DNA of 64,000 nt from Gaiellasilicea sp963806955 (lineage in GTDB: Bacteria; Actinomycetota; Thermoleophilia; Gaiellales; Gaiellaceae). This document shows, one piece after another, positions 56,328 through 64,000 of this stretch. The position numbers were made by a program, and so were the translations under genes. The stretch lies in contig CAWDZG010000002.1 in NCBI GenBank assembly GCA_963806955.1, forward strand, positions 558,001 to 622,000, given 5' to 3'. The notes below the pieces were generated by a model that did not search any database, had not been told where the DNA came from, and was given only the letters and a program-made list of their open reading frames with translations. Positions within the stretch are counted from its first letter, which is position 1. Every line of letters begins with the position of its first letter.

Positions 56328-57223
56328 TGCAGCCCTGCACCGTCGCCGCCACGCAGGTCGACGTCCGGCACCTCGACGTCGCCGCCAACCTCGCGACGCA
56401 CCTGCGGCTGATCGGGGAGACGGCCGCAGCGGGGTGCGATCTCGTCCTCTTCCCCGAAGCCGGCCTGACCGGGCACAACGGCAGCGAGGAGGTGACCCGC
56501 ACGGCCGAGCCGCACGACGGGCCGAGCTTCCGGGCGATCCACGCCGCGGCGAAGGAGCACGGCATCGTCGTCTCGTACGGCTTCTGCGAGCTCTTCCGCG
56601 GCACGCACTACAACACCGCCGCTCTCGTCGGCCCCGACGGCCTGCTCGGGCTGCAGCGGAAGGTGCATGCGTCGTTCGACGAGTTCTTCCGCTTCCGGCA
56701 GGCCTACGAGTGGAGCGTCGTCGACCTCGGCTTCTGCCGGGTCGGCACGGCGATCTGCCACGACAGCGACTTCTTCGAGAGCTGGCGCGTGCTGGCCCTC
56801 AAGGGCGCCGAGGTGATCCTCCTGCCGCACGCCAACCGGACGATGCCTGCCCCGGACGGGTCGCTCGCCTTCGACGGCCGGGGTCGCGAATCGACCGAGG
56901 AAGAGCTGCTGCGCGCGCAGGGCGACCTGCTGGCGGCACAGCCCGTGCCGCCACGCCTGCACGACGTGATGGCACGCGACAACGGCGTCTACGCCATCTT
57001 CTCCGACCAGGTCGGCTTCGACGGCCACAGCACCCACGTCGGCGGCGCCTACGTGCTCGCACCCGACGGCTCCACGATCGCGCGGTCGGAGCCCGGTTGC
57101 GAGACGGCGTGGATCGTTGCCGAGCTCGACCCCGCGCTGCTCGGCCGCGTGCGCGAGAACGACGCATTCGCGCTGCGCAAGCGGCGCCCGGAGACCTACG
57201 GCGCGCTGGTGGAGCAGCTGTGA
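56327..57223 (+). CDS. Nitrilase/carbon-nitrogen hydrolase family protein
   Basis: 298 residues. The catalytic triad is visible: glutamate in LVLFPEAGLTG, lysine in LGLQRKVHASF and cysteine in VGTAICHDSDF. HGIVVSYGFCEL and NGVYAIFSDQVGF are further family blocks. Members hydrolyse amides, N-carbamoyl amino acids or nitriles. N-carbamoyl activity would fit the hydantoin and D-aminoacylase genes in this window, but the sequence does not settle it. It overlaps the ceramidase-like gene by GTGA. Confidence 0.92.
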   Translation: MQPCTVAATQVDVRHLDVAANLATHLRLIGETAAAGCDLVLFPEAGLTGHNGSEEVTRTAEPHDGPSFRAIHAAAKEHGIVVSYGFCELFRGTHYNTAALVGPDGLLGLQRKVHASFDEFFRFRQAYEWSVVDLGFCRVGTAICHDSDFFESWRVLALKGAEVILLPHANRTMPAPDGSLAFDGRGRESTEEELLRAQGDLLAAQPVPPRLHDVMARDNGVYAIFSDQVGFDGHSTHVGGAYVLAPDGSTIARSEPGCETAWIVAELDPALLGRVRENDAFALRKRRPETYGALVEQL

Positions 57224-58587
57224 GCCTGGCCGCCGGAGTCGCCCGCGTCGACATCACCCCGCCCTGCGGATTGCCGCACGGCTGCTGGTCGGGGCGGAGC
57301 GGCCTCGCCACGGGCATGCACGACCCGATGCTCGGGCAGGCGCTCGTGCTCGACGACGGAGACCGCACGCTCGCGATCGTCGCCGTCGACCTCGTCTTCG
57401 CGGGTGCCGACCTGACCGCCGTCGTTCGCGACCGCGCGGGCGAGCTGACCGGGATCCCGCCCGAGGCCGTGCTGGTCAACGCCTCGCACAACCACAGCGC
57501 GCCGAGCAGCTCGCGCGGCTCGAGCGTCGCCGGGCTGGCCGACGCGCCGGGCTTCGCGAGCTACATCGACGTCGTCGCCGACCAGCTCGCAGGCGCGATC
57601 TACGGGGCCTGGCGAAACCGCCGGCCGGCCAGGGCCGGGTGGGGCACGGGACGCGCGCCAGGGATCACGGTCAACCGCTCCAGACGGGAGCGGCCGGTCG
57701 ACGACTCGGTGCCCGTGCTCCGCGTCGACGGGGCCGACGGCTCGCCGCTCGCGGTCGTGGCGAGCATCGCCTGCCACGGGACGCTGATCGGCGGCGAGAC
57801 GACGCTCTGGAACGCCGACTTCCCCGGCCCGCTGCGGGATGCGGTGGCGGCGGAGGTGCCGGGCGCCGAGTGCCTCTTCCTCTCCGGCACCGCCGGCGAC
57901 GTCGCAGCATGGGACTACTGGTTCGGCAACCGCGAGGCCCGCCGACACAGCTTCGAGGCTCGGGACGAGTTCGGCCAGGCCGTCGCCCGCGCCGTGCTGG
58001 AGACGCTGCCGGGCATCGAGACGACGGCCGACGTCGAGCTCGGCGCAGCCACGACGACCGTCGCGCTGCCGCGGCGGAGGATCCCCTGGGCGCTGGAGGA
58101 GATCGAGGCCCGGCGCGCGACGCTCGCGCGGCGAGCCGCGCCCGAGCTTGCGGAGACATGGAGCGAAGACGTGCACACGGCCACGTCGGCGCAGGACTTT
58201 CCCACCGGCTACCAGCGCGGAGCGCTGACGATGTACGCCGACATGATCGAGCGCGCCGGGATACCGGTGCGCGCCGAGCTGCAGGCGCTGCGGATCGGCG
58301 GGGCAGCGATCGCCGCGAACCCGTTCGAGCTCTTCAACGAGCAGGGGCAGCGGATCAGGGCCGCCAGCCCGTTCGAGACGACGTTCGTGCTGGGCTACAC
58401 GAACGACTACGCCGGCTACCTCCCCGGCGACGAGGATCTCGACCTCGTCGAGGGCGTCGCGCTCGACGACCTGCTCGACCAGGATCGGTACCGCTGGGCG
58501 TACGGGATCACGAACTCGAACGTCGACCGCGGCGGCGTCGAGCTGGTCGTCGGAGACAGCGTCGCGCTGCTGAAGGGGCTCGCGTGA
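57220..58587 (+). CDS. Neutral/alkaline ceramidase-like (non-lysosomal) hydrolase
   Basis: 455 residues. AAGVARVDITPPCGLPHGCW is the family start. VLVNASHNHSAPSSSRG carries the zinc histidines, ASIACHGTLIGGETTLWNADFPGPL the catalytic-serine region, and FLSGTAGDVAAWDYW a conserved block. FVLGYTNDYAGYLP is near the end. The family hydrolyses N-acyl bonds of sphingolipids, but many bacterial members, especially short ones without the immunoglobulin-like tail, have unknown amide substrates. No signal peptide is seen, so it likely acts in the cytoplasm, which argues against true ceramide. Confidence 0.85.
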   Translation: MSLAAGVARVDITPPCGLPHGCWSGRSGLATGMHDPMLGQALVLDDGDRTLAIVAVDLVFAGADLTAVVRDRAGELTGIPPEAVLVNASHNHSAPSSSRGSSVAGLADAPGFASYIDVVADQLAGAIYGAWRNRRPARAGWGTGRAPGITVNRSRRERPVDDSVPVLRVDGADGSPLAVVASIACHGTLIGGETTLWNADFPGPLRDAVAAEVPGAECLFLSGTAGDVAAWDYWFGNREARRHSFEARDEFGQAVARAVLETLPGIETTADVELGAATTTVALPRRRIPWALEEIEARRATLARRAAPELAETWSEDVHTATSAQDFPTGYQRGALTMYADMIERAGIPVRAELQALRIGGAAIAANPFELFNEQGQRIRAASPFETTFVLGYTNDYAGYLPGDEDLDLVEGVALDDLLDQDRYRWAYGITNSNVDRGGVELVVGDSVALLKGLA

Positions 58588-59756
58588 AGATCACCGCAGT
58601 CGAGGCGCACGTCTGCAACGCGCGGATGCGGAACTGGATCTTCGTGCGCGTCCTCACCGACGAGCCGGGGCTGTACGGCTGGGGCGAGGCCACGCTCGAG
58701 TGGCACACGCGCGCTGTCGTCGGCGCGATCGAAGATCTCGCGGAGCTCGTCGTCGGCGAGGACCCGACGCGGATCGAGCACGTCTGGCAGACGATGTTCC
58801 GGCAGCACTTCTGGCACGGCGGCGACATCGTCCGCGGCACCGCGCTCTCCGGGATCGACATCGCCCTTTGGGACATCCTCGGCAAGGTCCACGGCGTCCC
58901 GTGCCACCGCCTCTGGGGCGGCCGCGTGCGCGACCACGTCCGGCTCTACGGCCACCTCGGCGGCGGCCGGATGGAGGACTTCTACGAGTCCGACGAGCCG
59001 CAGCGCTTCGCGGAGCTCGCGAGCGCGATGGTCGAGAGCGGCTTCACGGCGTTCAAGACGATGGCGGTGCCGCCGACGATGCCGCTGGAAGGGCTTGCGC
59101 CCGTGCGCCATGCCGAGCGCTGCGTCGCGGCGATGCGTGAGGCGGTCGGCGACGAGGTCGACATCATGGTCGACTGCCACGCCCGCCCGAGCCCGCGCAT
59201 GGGCCACCTCTTCGCCGCCGCGCTCGAGCCCTTCGGCCTCTACTGGCTCGAGGAGCCGTGCTGGCCGGAGCGCGCGGCCGACATCGCCGCGATCCAGCGG
59301 TCGGTGCGGACGCCGATCGCGACCGGCGAGCGGCTCACGGGCGTGCACGGCTTCCGAGACCTGCTCGAGCGGGGCGCCTGCAGCGTGCTGCAGCCCGACA
59401 TCACCCACTGCGGCGGGCTCAGCGAGGCGCGGCGGATCGCCGCGCTCGCCGAGGCCTACCGGGTCGCGCTCGCGCCGCACAACCCGCAGGGCCCGGTCTC
59501 GACGGCCGCCTCGATCGAGCTCGGCTTCGCGACGCCGTCGTACGTGATCTGCGAGGCGGTCACCGCCGACGTCCCCTGGCGCGCCGACGTCGCGACGGAG
59601 TCGCACCGGATCGACCCGGACGGGATGCGCGCCCATCCGGGCGAGCGGCCGGGACTGGGGATCGAGATCGACCTCGACGTCGTCGCGGCGCACCCGTTCG
59701 AGCCCGAGCTGCCGCAGCGCGTGTACTACGCCGACGGCAGCGTGGGTGACTGGTGA
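58584..59756 (+). CDS. D-galactonate dehydratase-like enolase-superfamily protein
   Basis: 390 residues, unbroken. YGWGEATLEWHTRAVVGAIEDL is the DgoD-type cap. In the barrel, TAFKTMAVPPTMPLEG, DIMVDCHARPSPRMG with the D-x-H pair, YWLEEPCWPERAAD, IATGERLTGVHGF, LQPDITHCGG and LAPHNPQGPVST match D-galactonate/related aldonate dehydratases, including both catalytic histidines. The product would be a 2-keto-3-deoxy acid. The following SDR and epimerase genes, each overlapping, would suit sugar-acid chemistry. Confidence 0.9.
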   Translation: MKITAVEAHVCNARMRNWIFVRVLTDEPGLYGWGEATLEWHTRAVVGAIEDLAELVVGEDPTRIEHVWQTMFRQHFWHGGDIVRGTALSGIDIALWDILGKVHGVPCHRLWGGRVRDHVRLYGHLGGGRMEDFYESDEPQRFAELASAMVESGFTAFKTMAVPPTMPLEGLAPVRHAERCVAAMREAVGDEVDIMVDCHARPSPRMGHLFAAALEPFGLYWLEEPCWPERAADIAAIQRSVRTPIATGERLTGVHGFRDLLERGACSVLQPDITHCGGLSEARRIAALAEAYRVALAPHNPQGPVSTAASIELGFATPSYVICEAVTADVPWRADVATESHRIDPDGMRAHPGERPGLGIEIDLDVVAAHPFEPELPQRVYYADGSVGDW

Positions 59757-60469
59757 GCAGGTTCGCCGGCAGGGTCGCGCTGGTCACGGGCGGATCGAGC
59801 GGGATCGGCGCCGCCGTCGCCGAGCGCCTCCGCGACGAGGGCGCGCGCGTCGCGTCGCTCGACCTCGCCGAGACGGCCCCCGAGGGAGTGCTGGCGCTTG
59901 CGGGCGACGTCCGCAACTCGTCCGAGATCGACGTCGCGTTCGACCACGCCGAAGCGCAGCTCGGGCCGCTCGACGTGCTCGTCTGCTCGGCCGGGATCAC
60001 GGGCGACTCGCTGCGCACCGTCGACGTGAGCGACGAGGAGTGGCGGCGCGTGCTCGCGATCAACGCGGACGGCGTCTTCTTCTGCAACCGCGCCGCCGTG
60101 GCGAGGATGACCGGCCGCGGCTATGGACGGATCGTCAACGTCGCCTCGATCGCGGGCAAGGAGGGCAATCCGATGGCCGCGGCCTACTCGGCTTCGAAGG
60201 CGGCCGTGATCGCGTTGACCAAGGCGATCGGCAAGGACCTGGCCGGGACGAACGTGCTCGTCAACTGCATCGCCCCTGCGGTGATCGAGACGCCGCTGCT
60301 CGCCCAGATGAGCGAGGAGCACATCGGCTACATGGTCGAGAAGATCCCGATGGGCCGGCTGGGGCGGACGGACGAGGTCGCCGCGCTCGTGGCCTGGCTC
60401 GCGAGCGAGGAGTGCTCCTTCTCCACCGGCGCGACCTACGACATCTCCGGAGGCAGGGCGGTCTATTGA
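59753..60469 (+). CDS. Short-chain dehydrogenase/reductase
   Basis: 238 residues. Cofactor motif ALVTGGSSGIGAAVAERL; LSPDL-type acidic position in ASLDLAE suggests NAD; VLVCSAGITGDS is the NAG block; NVASIAGKEGNPMAAAYSASKAAV has the serine and YxxxK catalytic set; GRTDEVAALVAWLAS is the C-terminal SDR block. It is of the 3-oxoacyl reductase/sugar dehydrogenase type. The specific substrate is not evident. GTG 59753 overlaps the dehydratase stop. Confidence 0.92.
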   Translation: MSRFAGRVALVTGGSSGIGAAVAERLRDEGARVASLDLAETAPEGVLALAGDVRNSSEIDVAFDHAEAQLGPLDVLVCSAGITGDSLRTVDVSDEEWRRVLAINADGVFFCNRAAVARMTGRGYGRIVNVASIAGKEGNPMAAAYSASKAAVIALTKAIGKDLAGTNVLVNCIAPAVIETPLLAQMSEEHIGYMVEKIPMGRLGRTDEVAALVAWLASEECSFSTGATYDISGGRAVY

Positions 60470-61410
60470 CCGAACGGGTGCTCGTGACGGGCGCCCTCGG
60501 CTGCGTCGGCGCGTGGACGGTCAAGGCGGCGCTCGCCGACGGCGCCGAGACGGTCGGCTACGACCTCGGCGAGGCCGACCACCGGCTCCGGCTCGTCCTC
60601 TCGCCCGACGAGCGCGAGCGGCTGACGCTGCTGCGCGGAGACATCACCGACCTCGCTGCGCTCGGGCGCGCGCTCGACGAGCACGGGATCACGCGCGTCG
60701 TCCACCTCGCCGCGCTGCAGGTGCCGTTCTGCCGCGCCGATCCGGCCCTCGGGGCTCGCGTCAACGTCGTCGGAACCGTGAACGTCTTCGAGGCGGTCAA
60801 GGCGCGGCTCGATCGGATCCCCGGCGTCGCCTACGCCAGCAGCGCCGCCGTCTACGGCCCGCACGACGCGTCCCCGGCGCCGGAGTCCGGCGGGACCTCG
60901 CCCGGCACGATCTACGGCGTCTACAAGCTCGCGAACGAGGGCACCGCCCGGCTCTACTGGGCGGAGAGCGGCGTTCCCTCACTCGGGATCCGGCCCTATG
61001 TCGTCTACGGCCCCGGCCGCGACCAGGGCATGACCTCCGGCCCGACGGCCGCGATGGCCGCGGCGGCCCGGGGCGACACGTTCGAGATCCCGTACGGCGG
61101 CTCGGCGCAGTACGACTACGCGCCCGACGTCGGCCGGGCGTTCTGGCGCGCGTCGGCCTGGTCGGGCGCTGCCGTGGTGGCGAACTTCCCGGGTGCGCGC
61201 GCCGACATGGACGAGGTGGTCGCCGCGATCGAGGCTGCCGCGCCGGAGAGCGCCGGCAGGATCACGTGGGACGCCGCGACGACGCTCCCGTTCCCGGCCA
61301 GGCTCGAGTCCGAGGCGCTGGAGCGGGCGCTCCGGCCGCTCGAGACGATGCCGCTCTCGGCGGGAGTGGCGGAGACCGTCGAGCTGTTCCGCCGCCGCCC
61401 GGAGGCCTAG
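60466..61410 (+). CDS. NAD-dependent epimerase/dehydratase family protein
   Basis: 314 residues from TTG 60466, overlapping the SDR stop. RVLVTGALGCVGAWTVKAAL is the Rossmann start, YDLGEADHRLRL contains the acidic ribose contact, and VVHLAALQVPFCRADP and NVVGTVNVFEAVKA follow. The catalytic set is YASSAAVYG and IYGVYKLANE, and the end is AGVAETVELFRRRPE. Extended SDRs like this act on nucleotide sugars or free sugar acids. It is the last gene of the rightward unit and converges on the HTH/transmembrane gene with 4 bases of overlap. Confidence 0.92.
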   Translation: MTERVLVTGALGCVGAWTVKAALADGAETVGYDLGEADHRLRLVLSPDERERLTLLRGDITDLAALGRALDEHGITRVVHLAALQVPFCRADPALGARVNVVGTVNVFEAVKARLDRIPGVAYASSAAVYGPHDASPAPESGGTSPGTIYGVYKLANEGTARLYWAESGVPSLGIRPYVVYGPGRDQGMTSGPTAAMAAAARGDTFEIPYGGSAQYDYAPDVGRAFWRASAWSGAAVVANFPGARADMDEVVAAIEAAAPESAGRITWDAATTLPFPARLESEALERALRPLETMPLSAGVAETVELFRRRPEA

Positions 61411-62663
61411 GCGGCGACCTGGAAGGGCGAGTCGACGACCGGCCCGCCGAGCTGCTTCGCCGCCGGAGCGCCGAAGCCGGGCCGCACGACCCACCGATAC
61501 GCACCCGGGAGGAAGACGAGCGAGTCGGGCAGGGTGAGTCGCGCCTGCTTTGGTGACGCCCGGTAGAAGCTCTTGCCGCTGCGGAAGAACTGGACGTCGT
61601 AGTAGTCGGCGTCCGGGACCGGCGCCCACGCCCAGTTGCGCGTCGGCTGGAAGCCGGGCGACGGCGCCGCCGTCGTGGTAGGCGCGGTGGTAGGCGCTGT
61701 CGTGGGCGCTGTCGTGCTCCGCGCCGCCGTCGTCTCCGGCGCCGGGGCCGGGGCCGGCTTCGGCCGCTGCCCGACCGTGGTGCCGAGGACGGACGACGTC
61801 GTCGCCGGAGCCTGTACCGCGGGCGGCCGGGCCGTCGTCACCGGCTTCGGCAAGGTTCTGACGGGGCTCGTCGTGGCCGGCCCACTCCGCGCTGGCGCCA
61901 GTGCCGGCGCGGACGTCTCCCTGACGGAAGCGAGACGCTCGGCGCTCGAGTCGCCTGCAAGCAGCTGCAGGACGGCGATGCCGCCGAGCACGGCGCCGAC
62001 GAACATCGCGGCGGCGAGCGGCACACGGCTGCTGCGGACCCGGTCGACGAAACCGGCCGGGTCCACGGCCGGCGGCGGCACCTGCTCGGCTTCCGGAGGC
62101 TCGGGCTCGGCGCGGGCAGGCCCCACGCGCGGCGGCGACAGCGCGACGGCGTGCGGCTGCGCGGGCTCGAGCCGGCCGAGCTGGCGTTCCAACCGGCCGA
62201 GCCGGCCGTCGAGCCGCTGCCAGCCGGTGGTGATCAGGTCGATCATGACGGCGAGGTCGTCGACCCGCTCGCGCCGCTCGGCGCCCGTCTCGTGCTTCAG
62301 GTCCCGGACCGCCTCGGCGAGCTCGCCGAGAACGGACTTCAACTCGACGAGCACGGACTCCGACGGCACTGCGGGGAGGTGCCGTCCCTCGCCGCCCGTT
62401 TCTGCCACGAGCTCGGCCGGCGCCGATCCTTCCGAGCGTGGGAGCACATCGTGGAGCGCGGCCAGCGCAAACCGCTGGACGGCCCGCGTCTGCTCGGGGT
62501 TGAGATCGTCGAGCACCGCGAGCACGCGCTCCTTCACCGCCTCGCTGACGGGCTCCCGCGTGAGCACGCGCAGGACTCCCTCGACGGAGACGTCGGCCTT
62601 TTCGGCGAGCTCGACCAGGATCGACACGCTGAAAGCGTACGAGAGGAAGCGCGACTCCGCCAT
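61407..62663 (-). CDS. LacI-type-HTH/transmembrane hybrid with Thr/Pro/Ala-rich stalk
   Basis: 418 residues. The N-terminal KADVSVEGVLRVLTREPVSEAVKERVLAVL closely matches the LacI helix-turn-helix and hinge helix. A helical, charged region (about 95-175, LKSVLGELAEAVRDLKHE, GRLGRLERQLGRLE) looks like coiled coil. One transmembrane segment, VPLAAAMFVGAVLGGIAVLQ (about 214-238), is followed by a long Ser/Thr/Pro stalk including TTAPTTAPTTAP, and a small C-terminal domain (NWAWAPVPDADYYDVQFFR, SLVFLPGAYRWVVRPGFG) that looks like fibronectin III. This predicts a DNA-binding head inside and a sensor or adhesion domain outside. No characterised member is known to me. Confidence 0.75.
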   Translation of the reverse strand: MAESRFLSYAFSVSILVELAEKADVSVEGVLRVLTREPVSEAVKERVLAVLDDLNPEQTRAVQRFALAALHDVLPRSEGSAPAELVAETGGEGRHLPAVPSESVLVELKSVLGELAEAVRDLKHETGAERRERVDDLAVMIDLITTGWQRLDGRLGRLERQLGRLEPAQPHAVALSPPRVGPARAEPEPPEAEQVPPPAVDPAGFVDRVRSSRVPLAAAMFVGAVLGGIAVLQLLAGDSSAERLASVRETSAPALAPARSGPATTSPVRTLPKPVTTARPPAVQAPATTSSVLGTTVGQRPKPAPAPAPETTAARSTTAPTTAPTTAPTTTAAPSPGFQPTRNWAWAPVPDADYYDVQFFRSGKSFYRASPKQARLTLPDSLVFLPGAYRWVVRPGFGAPAAKQLGGPVVDSPFQVAA

Positions 62664-62713
62664 TCGAGATCCTTGCCCGGTTTCAAATCGCGCGCGCGCG
62701 CAATGAAAAACAG

Positions 62714-63085
62714 ATGGAGGCCATCCACCCCGGCTTCATCGTGATCACGCTGCCCGGCGAGTCGGATGCCTACGTGGCGCCGCGAATCCGCTCCGACCTC
62801 CAGACCGCGCTGAGAGGCGAGGCGCCGCTCGTCGTCGACCTGACCCAGGCGACGTTCATCGACTCGGCGGTCGTCGGCATCCTGCTCGAGGGCCTCGCCG
62901 ACTGCGAGCTGCAGGAACGGCCGCTGCTGCTGCTCCTGCCGGAAAGCGCAGCGCCCGAGGTGCACCGGCTCTTCGAGCTCACCGGGCTCGCCGGGCTCCT
63001 GCCGCTCGTCGGCAGCTGGGACGAGGCCGCGCGCCGCGCCGCCGGTTACACGCCGGCGCCGGGCTGGATGAGCCCGGTCTCGTAG
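62714..63085 (+). CDS. STAS-domain anti-sigma-factor-antagonist-like protein
   Basis: 123 residues. The STAS fold is seen in IVITLPGESDAYVAPRIRSDL and the phosphoacceptor block VVDLTQATFIDSAVVGILLEGL, where the serine (or threonine) would be modified by an anti-sigma kinase. The tail, AAGYTPAPGWMSPVS, extends 40 bp into the 3' end of the response-regulator gene on the other strand. No kinase of the RsbW type is in the window. It diverges from the HTH/membrane gene, with (CG)-repeat DNA at 62689-62700 in between. Confidence 0.88.
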   Translation: MEAIHPGFIVITLPGESDAYVAPRIRSDLQTALRGEAPLVVDLTQATFIDSAVVGILLEGLADCELQERPLLLLLPESAAPEVHRLFELTGLAGLLPLVGSWDEAARRAAGYTPAPGWMSPVS

Positions 63086-63720
63086 GCGAAGACGACCGCC
63101 TGAACGCGGTCGCGCAGGCCGAGCTTCATCAGGATCCGGGCGACGTGGGTCTTCACGGTCGTCTCGCTGACGAAGAGATCCTTCGCGATCTCGGCGTTCG
63201 AGAGCCCGCGCGCCATGAAGCCGAGCACCTCGAGCTCGCGCGCGGTCAGCTCGGAGATCCGCGGCGAGGGTTGCGTCGCGATCGAGCTGGGAGGCCGGCG
63301 GATGAACTCCTCGATCACACGCTTGGTGATCGCGGGCGAGAGCAGCGCGTCACCCGACGCGACCACGCGGATCGCCGCGATGAGCTGCTCGGGCGGCGTG
63401 TCCTTGAGCATGAAGCCGCTCGCACCGGCACGGAGCGCTTCGTAGACGTACTCGTCGAGGTCGAACGTCGTCAGCATCAGCACGCGCGGCGCGGCGTCGC
63501 TCTCCTCGAGAATCCGCCGCGTCGCCTCGAGGCCGTCCAGGTTCGGCATGCGGATGTCCATCAGGACGACGTCCGGCCGGTGCTCCCGCGCGGCCGCGAC
63601 CGCCTCGAGCCCGTCCTCGGCCTCTCCGACGATTTCGATTCCCGGCTCCGACTCCAGGATCATCTTGAACCCGGCCCGGACGAGTGCCTGGTCGTCGACG
63701 ATCAGGACACGCAGGCTCAT
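63046..63720 (-). CDS. Two-component response regulator, NarL/FixJ (LuxR) family
   Basis: 224 residues. Receiver domain: acidic pair in VLIVDDQALVR, phospho-aspartate in PDVVLMDIRMPNLDG, threonine in VLMLTTFDLDEYV and lysine in GFMLKDTPPE. The LuxR HTH is LTARELEVLGFMARGLSNAEIAKDLFVSETTVKTHVARIL. It overlaps the kinase gene upstream (4 bases), its evident partner. Its own targets cannot be seen. Confidence 0.96.
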   Translation of the reverse strand: MSLRVLIVDDQALVRAGFKMILESEPGIEIVGEAEDGLEAVAAAREHRPDVVLMDIRMPNLDGLEATRRILEESDAAPRVLMLTTFDLDEYVYEALRAGASGFMLKDTPPEQLIAAIRVVASGDALLSPAITKRVIEEFIRRPPSSIATQPSPRISELTARELEVLGFMARGLSNAEIAKDLFVSETTVKTHVARILMKLGLRDRVQAVVFAYETGLIQPGAGV

Positions 63721-64000
63721 GCGGTGTCTCCGGCCACGGGCAACCGGGCGCTGATCTTGTACCCACCGCCCTGGCGGGGCCCGGAGCGCAGCTCGCCGCC
63801 ACAGAGGGCGACGCGCTCGCGCATGCCGACCAGGCCGTGGCCGGTCCCGTCGGTGTCGTCCTGGTCGCGCCCGTCGTTGGCCACCTCGATCTCGACATCC
63901 TCACCCGCCCAGCGGACGGCGACCCACGCACGCGCGGGGCCGGCGTGCTTGAGCGTGTTCGTGAGCGCCTCCTGCACGATCCGGTAGGCAGAGAGGTCGA
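63717..64000 (-). CDS. Sensor histidine kinase, HPK7/NarX-like, C-terminal end (partial)
   Basis: The last 94 residues only; the frame is open to the window edge. The ATPase domain's N box is IVQEALTNTLKHAG, the D/G1 region is EVANDG, and the G2 box GTGHGLVGMRERVALCGGEL ends the domain. This pattern, with NTLKHA, is typical of NarL-partner kinases with HATPase_c and HisKA_3. Sensor and dimerisation parts lie outside the window. It is co-transcribed with the response regulator. Confidence 0.93.
   Translation of the reverse strand, partial: DLSAYRIVQEALTNTLKHAGPARAWVAVRWAGEDVEIEVANDGRDQDDTDGTGHGLVGMRERVALCGGELRSGPRQGGGYKISARLPVAGDTA

Noticed and set aside
61690..61725. Short tandem repeat coding TTAP units as a variable-number repeat
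   Set aside because: It is a brief low-complexity stretch in a Ser/Thr/Pro-rich stalk, in frame and imperfect at its edges; no evidence of phase variation.
62689..62700. (CG)n tract as a Z-DNA regulatory element
   Set aside because: The run is short and such alternating CG tracts are expected by chance at this base composition.

Overview
High-GC, densely packed bacterial DNA with many GTG and TTG starts and long runs of genes joined by ATGA or GTGA overlaps. The gene content (SigG-type ECF sigma factor with a SnoaL tail, two-component NarL/LuxR regulator, STAS protein, four-subunit sarcosine oxidase, several hydantoinase and enolase-superfamily genes) suggests a soil-type actinobacterium, perhaps of the Thermoleophilia. 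That assignment is inference. No rRNA, integrase, transposase or CRISPR array was seen.

1-6.2 kb is housekeeping: the 3' part of an ECF sigma gene, tRNA-Glu(UUC), an FAD oxidoreductase, msrB-msrA, a hemolysin-III family protein, tRNA-Lys(UUU) followed at once by an orphan C-terminal piece of ornithine carbamoyltransferase, a cation diffusion facilitator and a lipoprotein.

6.2-32.6 kb is catabolic. A leftward unit (GntR regulator, two GlcD-type FAD oxidases, an FAH-family hydrolase) diverges from a rightward chain of about 16 mostly overlapping genes: RraA-like protein, HyuA/HyuB, an FAD oxidoreductase, an enolase-superfamily enzyme, two tandem near-identical HyuB genes, a second HyuA, a CocE-type hydrolase, soxDAGB, a tandem-domain FGE-like protein, an M20 peptidase and an acyl-CoA synthetase. 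HyuA/B plus sarcosine oxidase is the gene combination expected for N-methylhydantoin -> N-carbamoylsarcosine -> sarcosine -> glycine, so methylated hydantoin or creatinine use is a reasonable inference.

32.6-35.25 kb is a lower-GC island without an intact gene. It holds a recognisable SPPY-class DNA methyltransferase broken by many frame changes, then an unidentified broken coding stretch.

35.25-61.4 kb looks like one regulon. A second GntR regulator sits between two divergent operons. The leftward one encodes two oligopeptide ABC ATPases, a CocE hydrolase, a D-aminoacylase, an aminotransferase and a uronate-dehydrogenase-like enzyme. The rightward one encodes an enolase-superfamily enzyme, a Tat-exported solute-binding protein, two permeases, a second D-aminoacylase and a threonine aldolase-like lyase. 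A second divergent promoter at 55.25 kb, carrying the same 29-bp bipartite motif as the GntR promoter, serves a leftward unit (enolase-family dehydratase, GSA-type aminotransferase, AspA/AstE deacylase, MFS transporter) and a rightward one (paralogous deacylase, nitrilase, ceramidase-like hydrolase, DgoD-like dehydratase, SDR, epimerase). Together these suggest uptake and breakdown of amide-linked compounds with a sugar-acid part; the substrate is unknown.

61.4-64 kb is signalling: a LacI-type-HTH/transmembrane hybrid, a STAS protein, a response regulator and the end of its histidine kinase.

About 28 genes or gene parts carry single apparent frame changes, mostly an extra C or G beside a like base. 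Outside the island this looks more like sequence error than decay.
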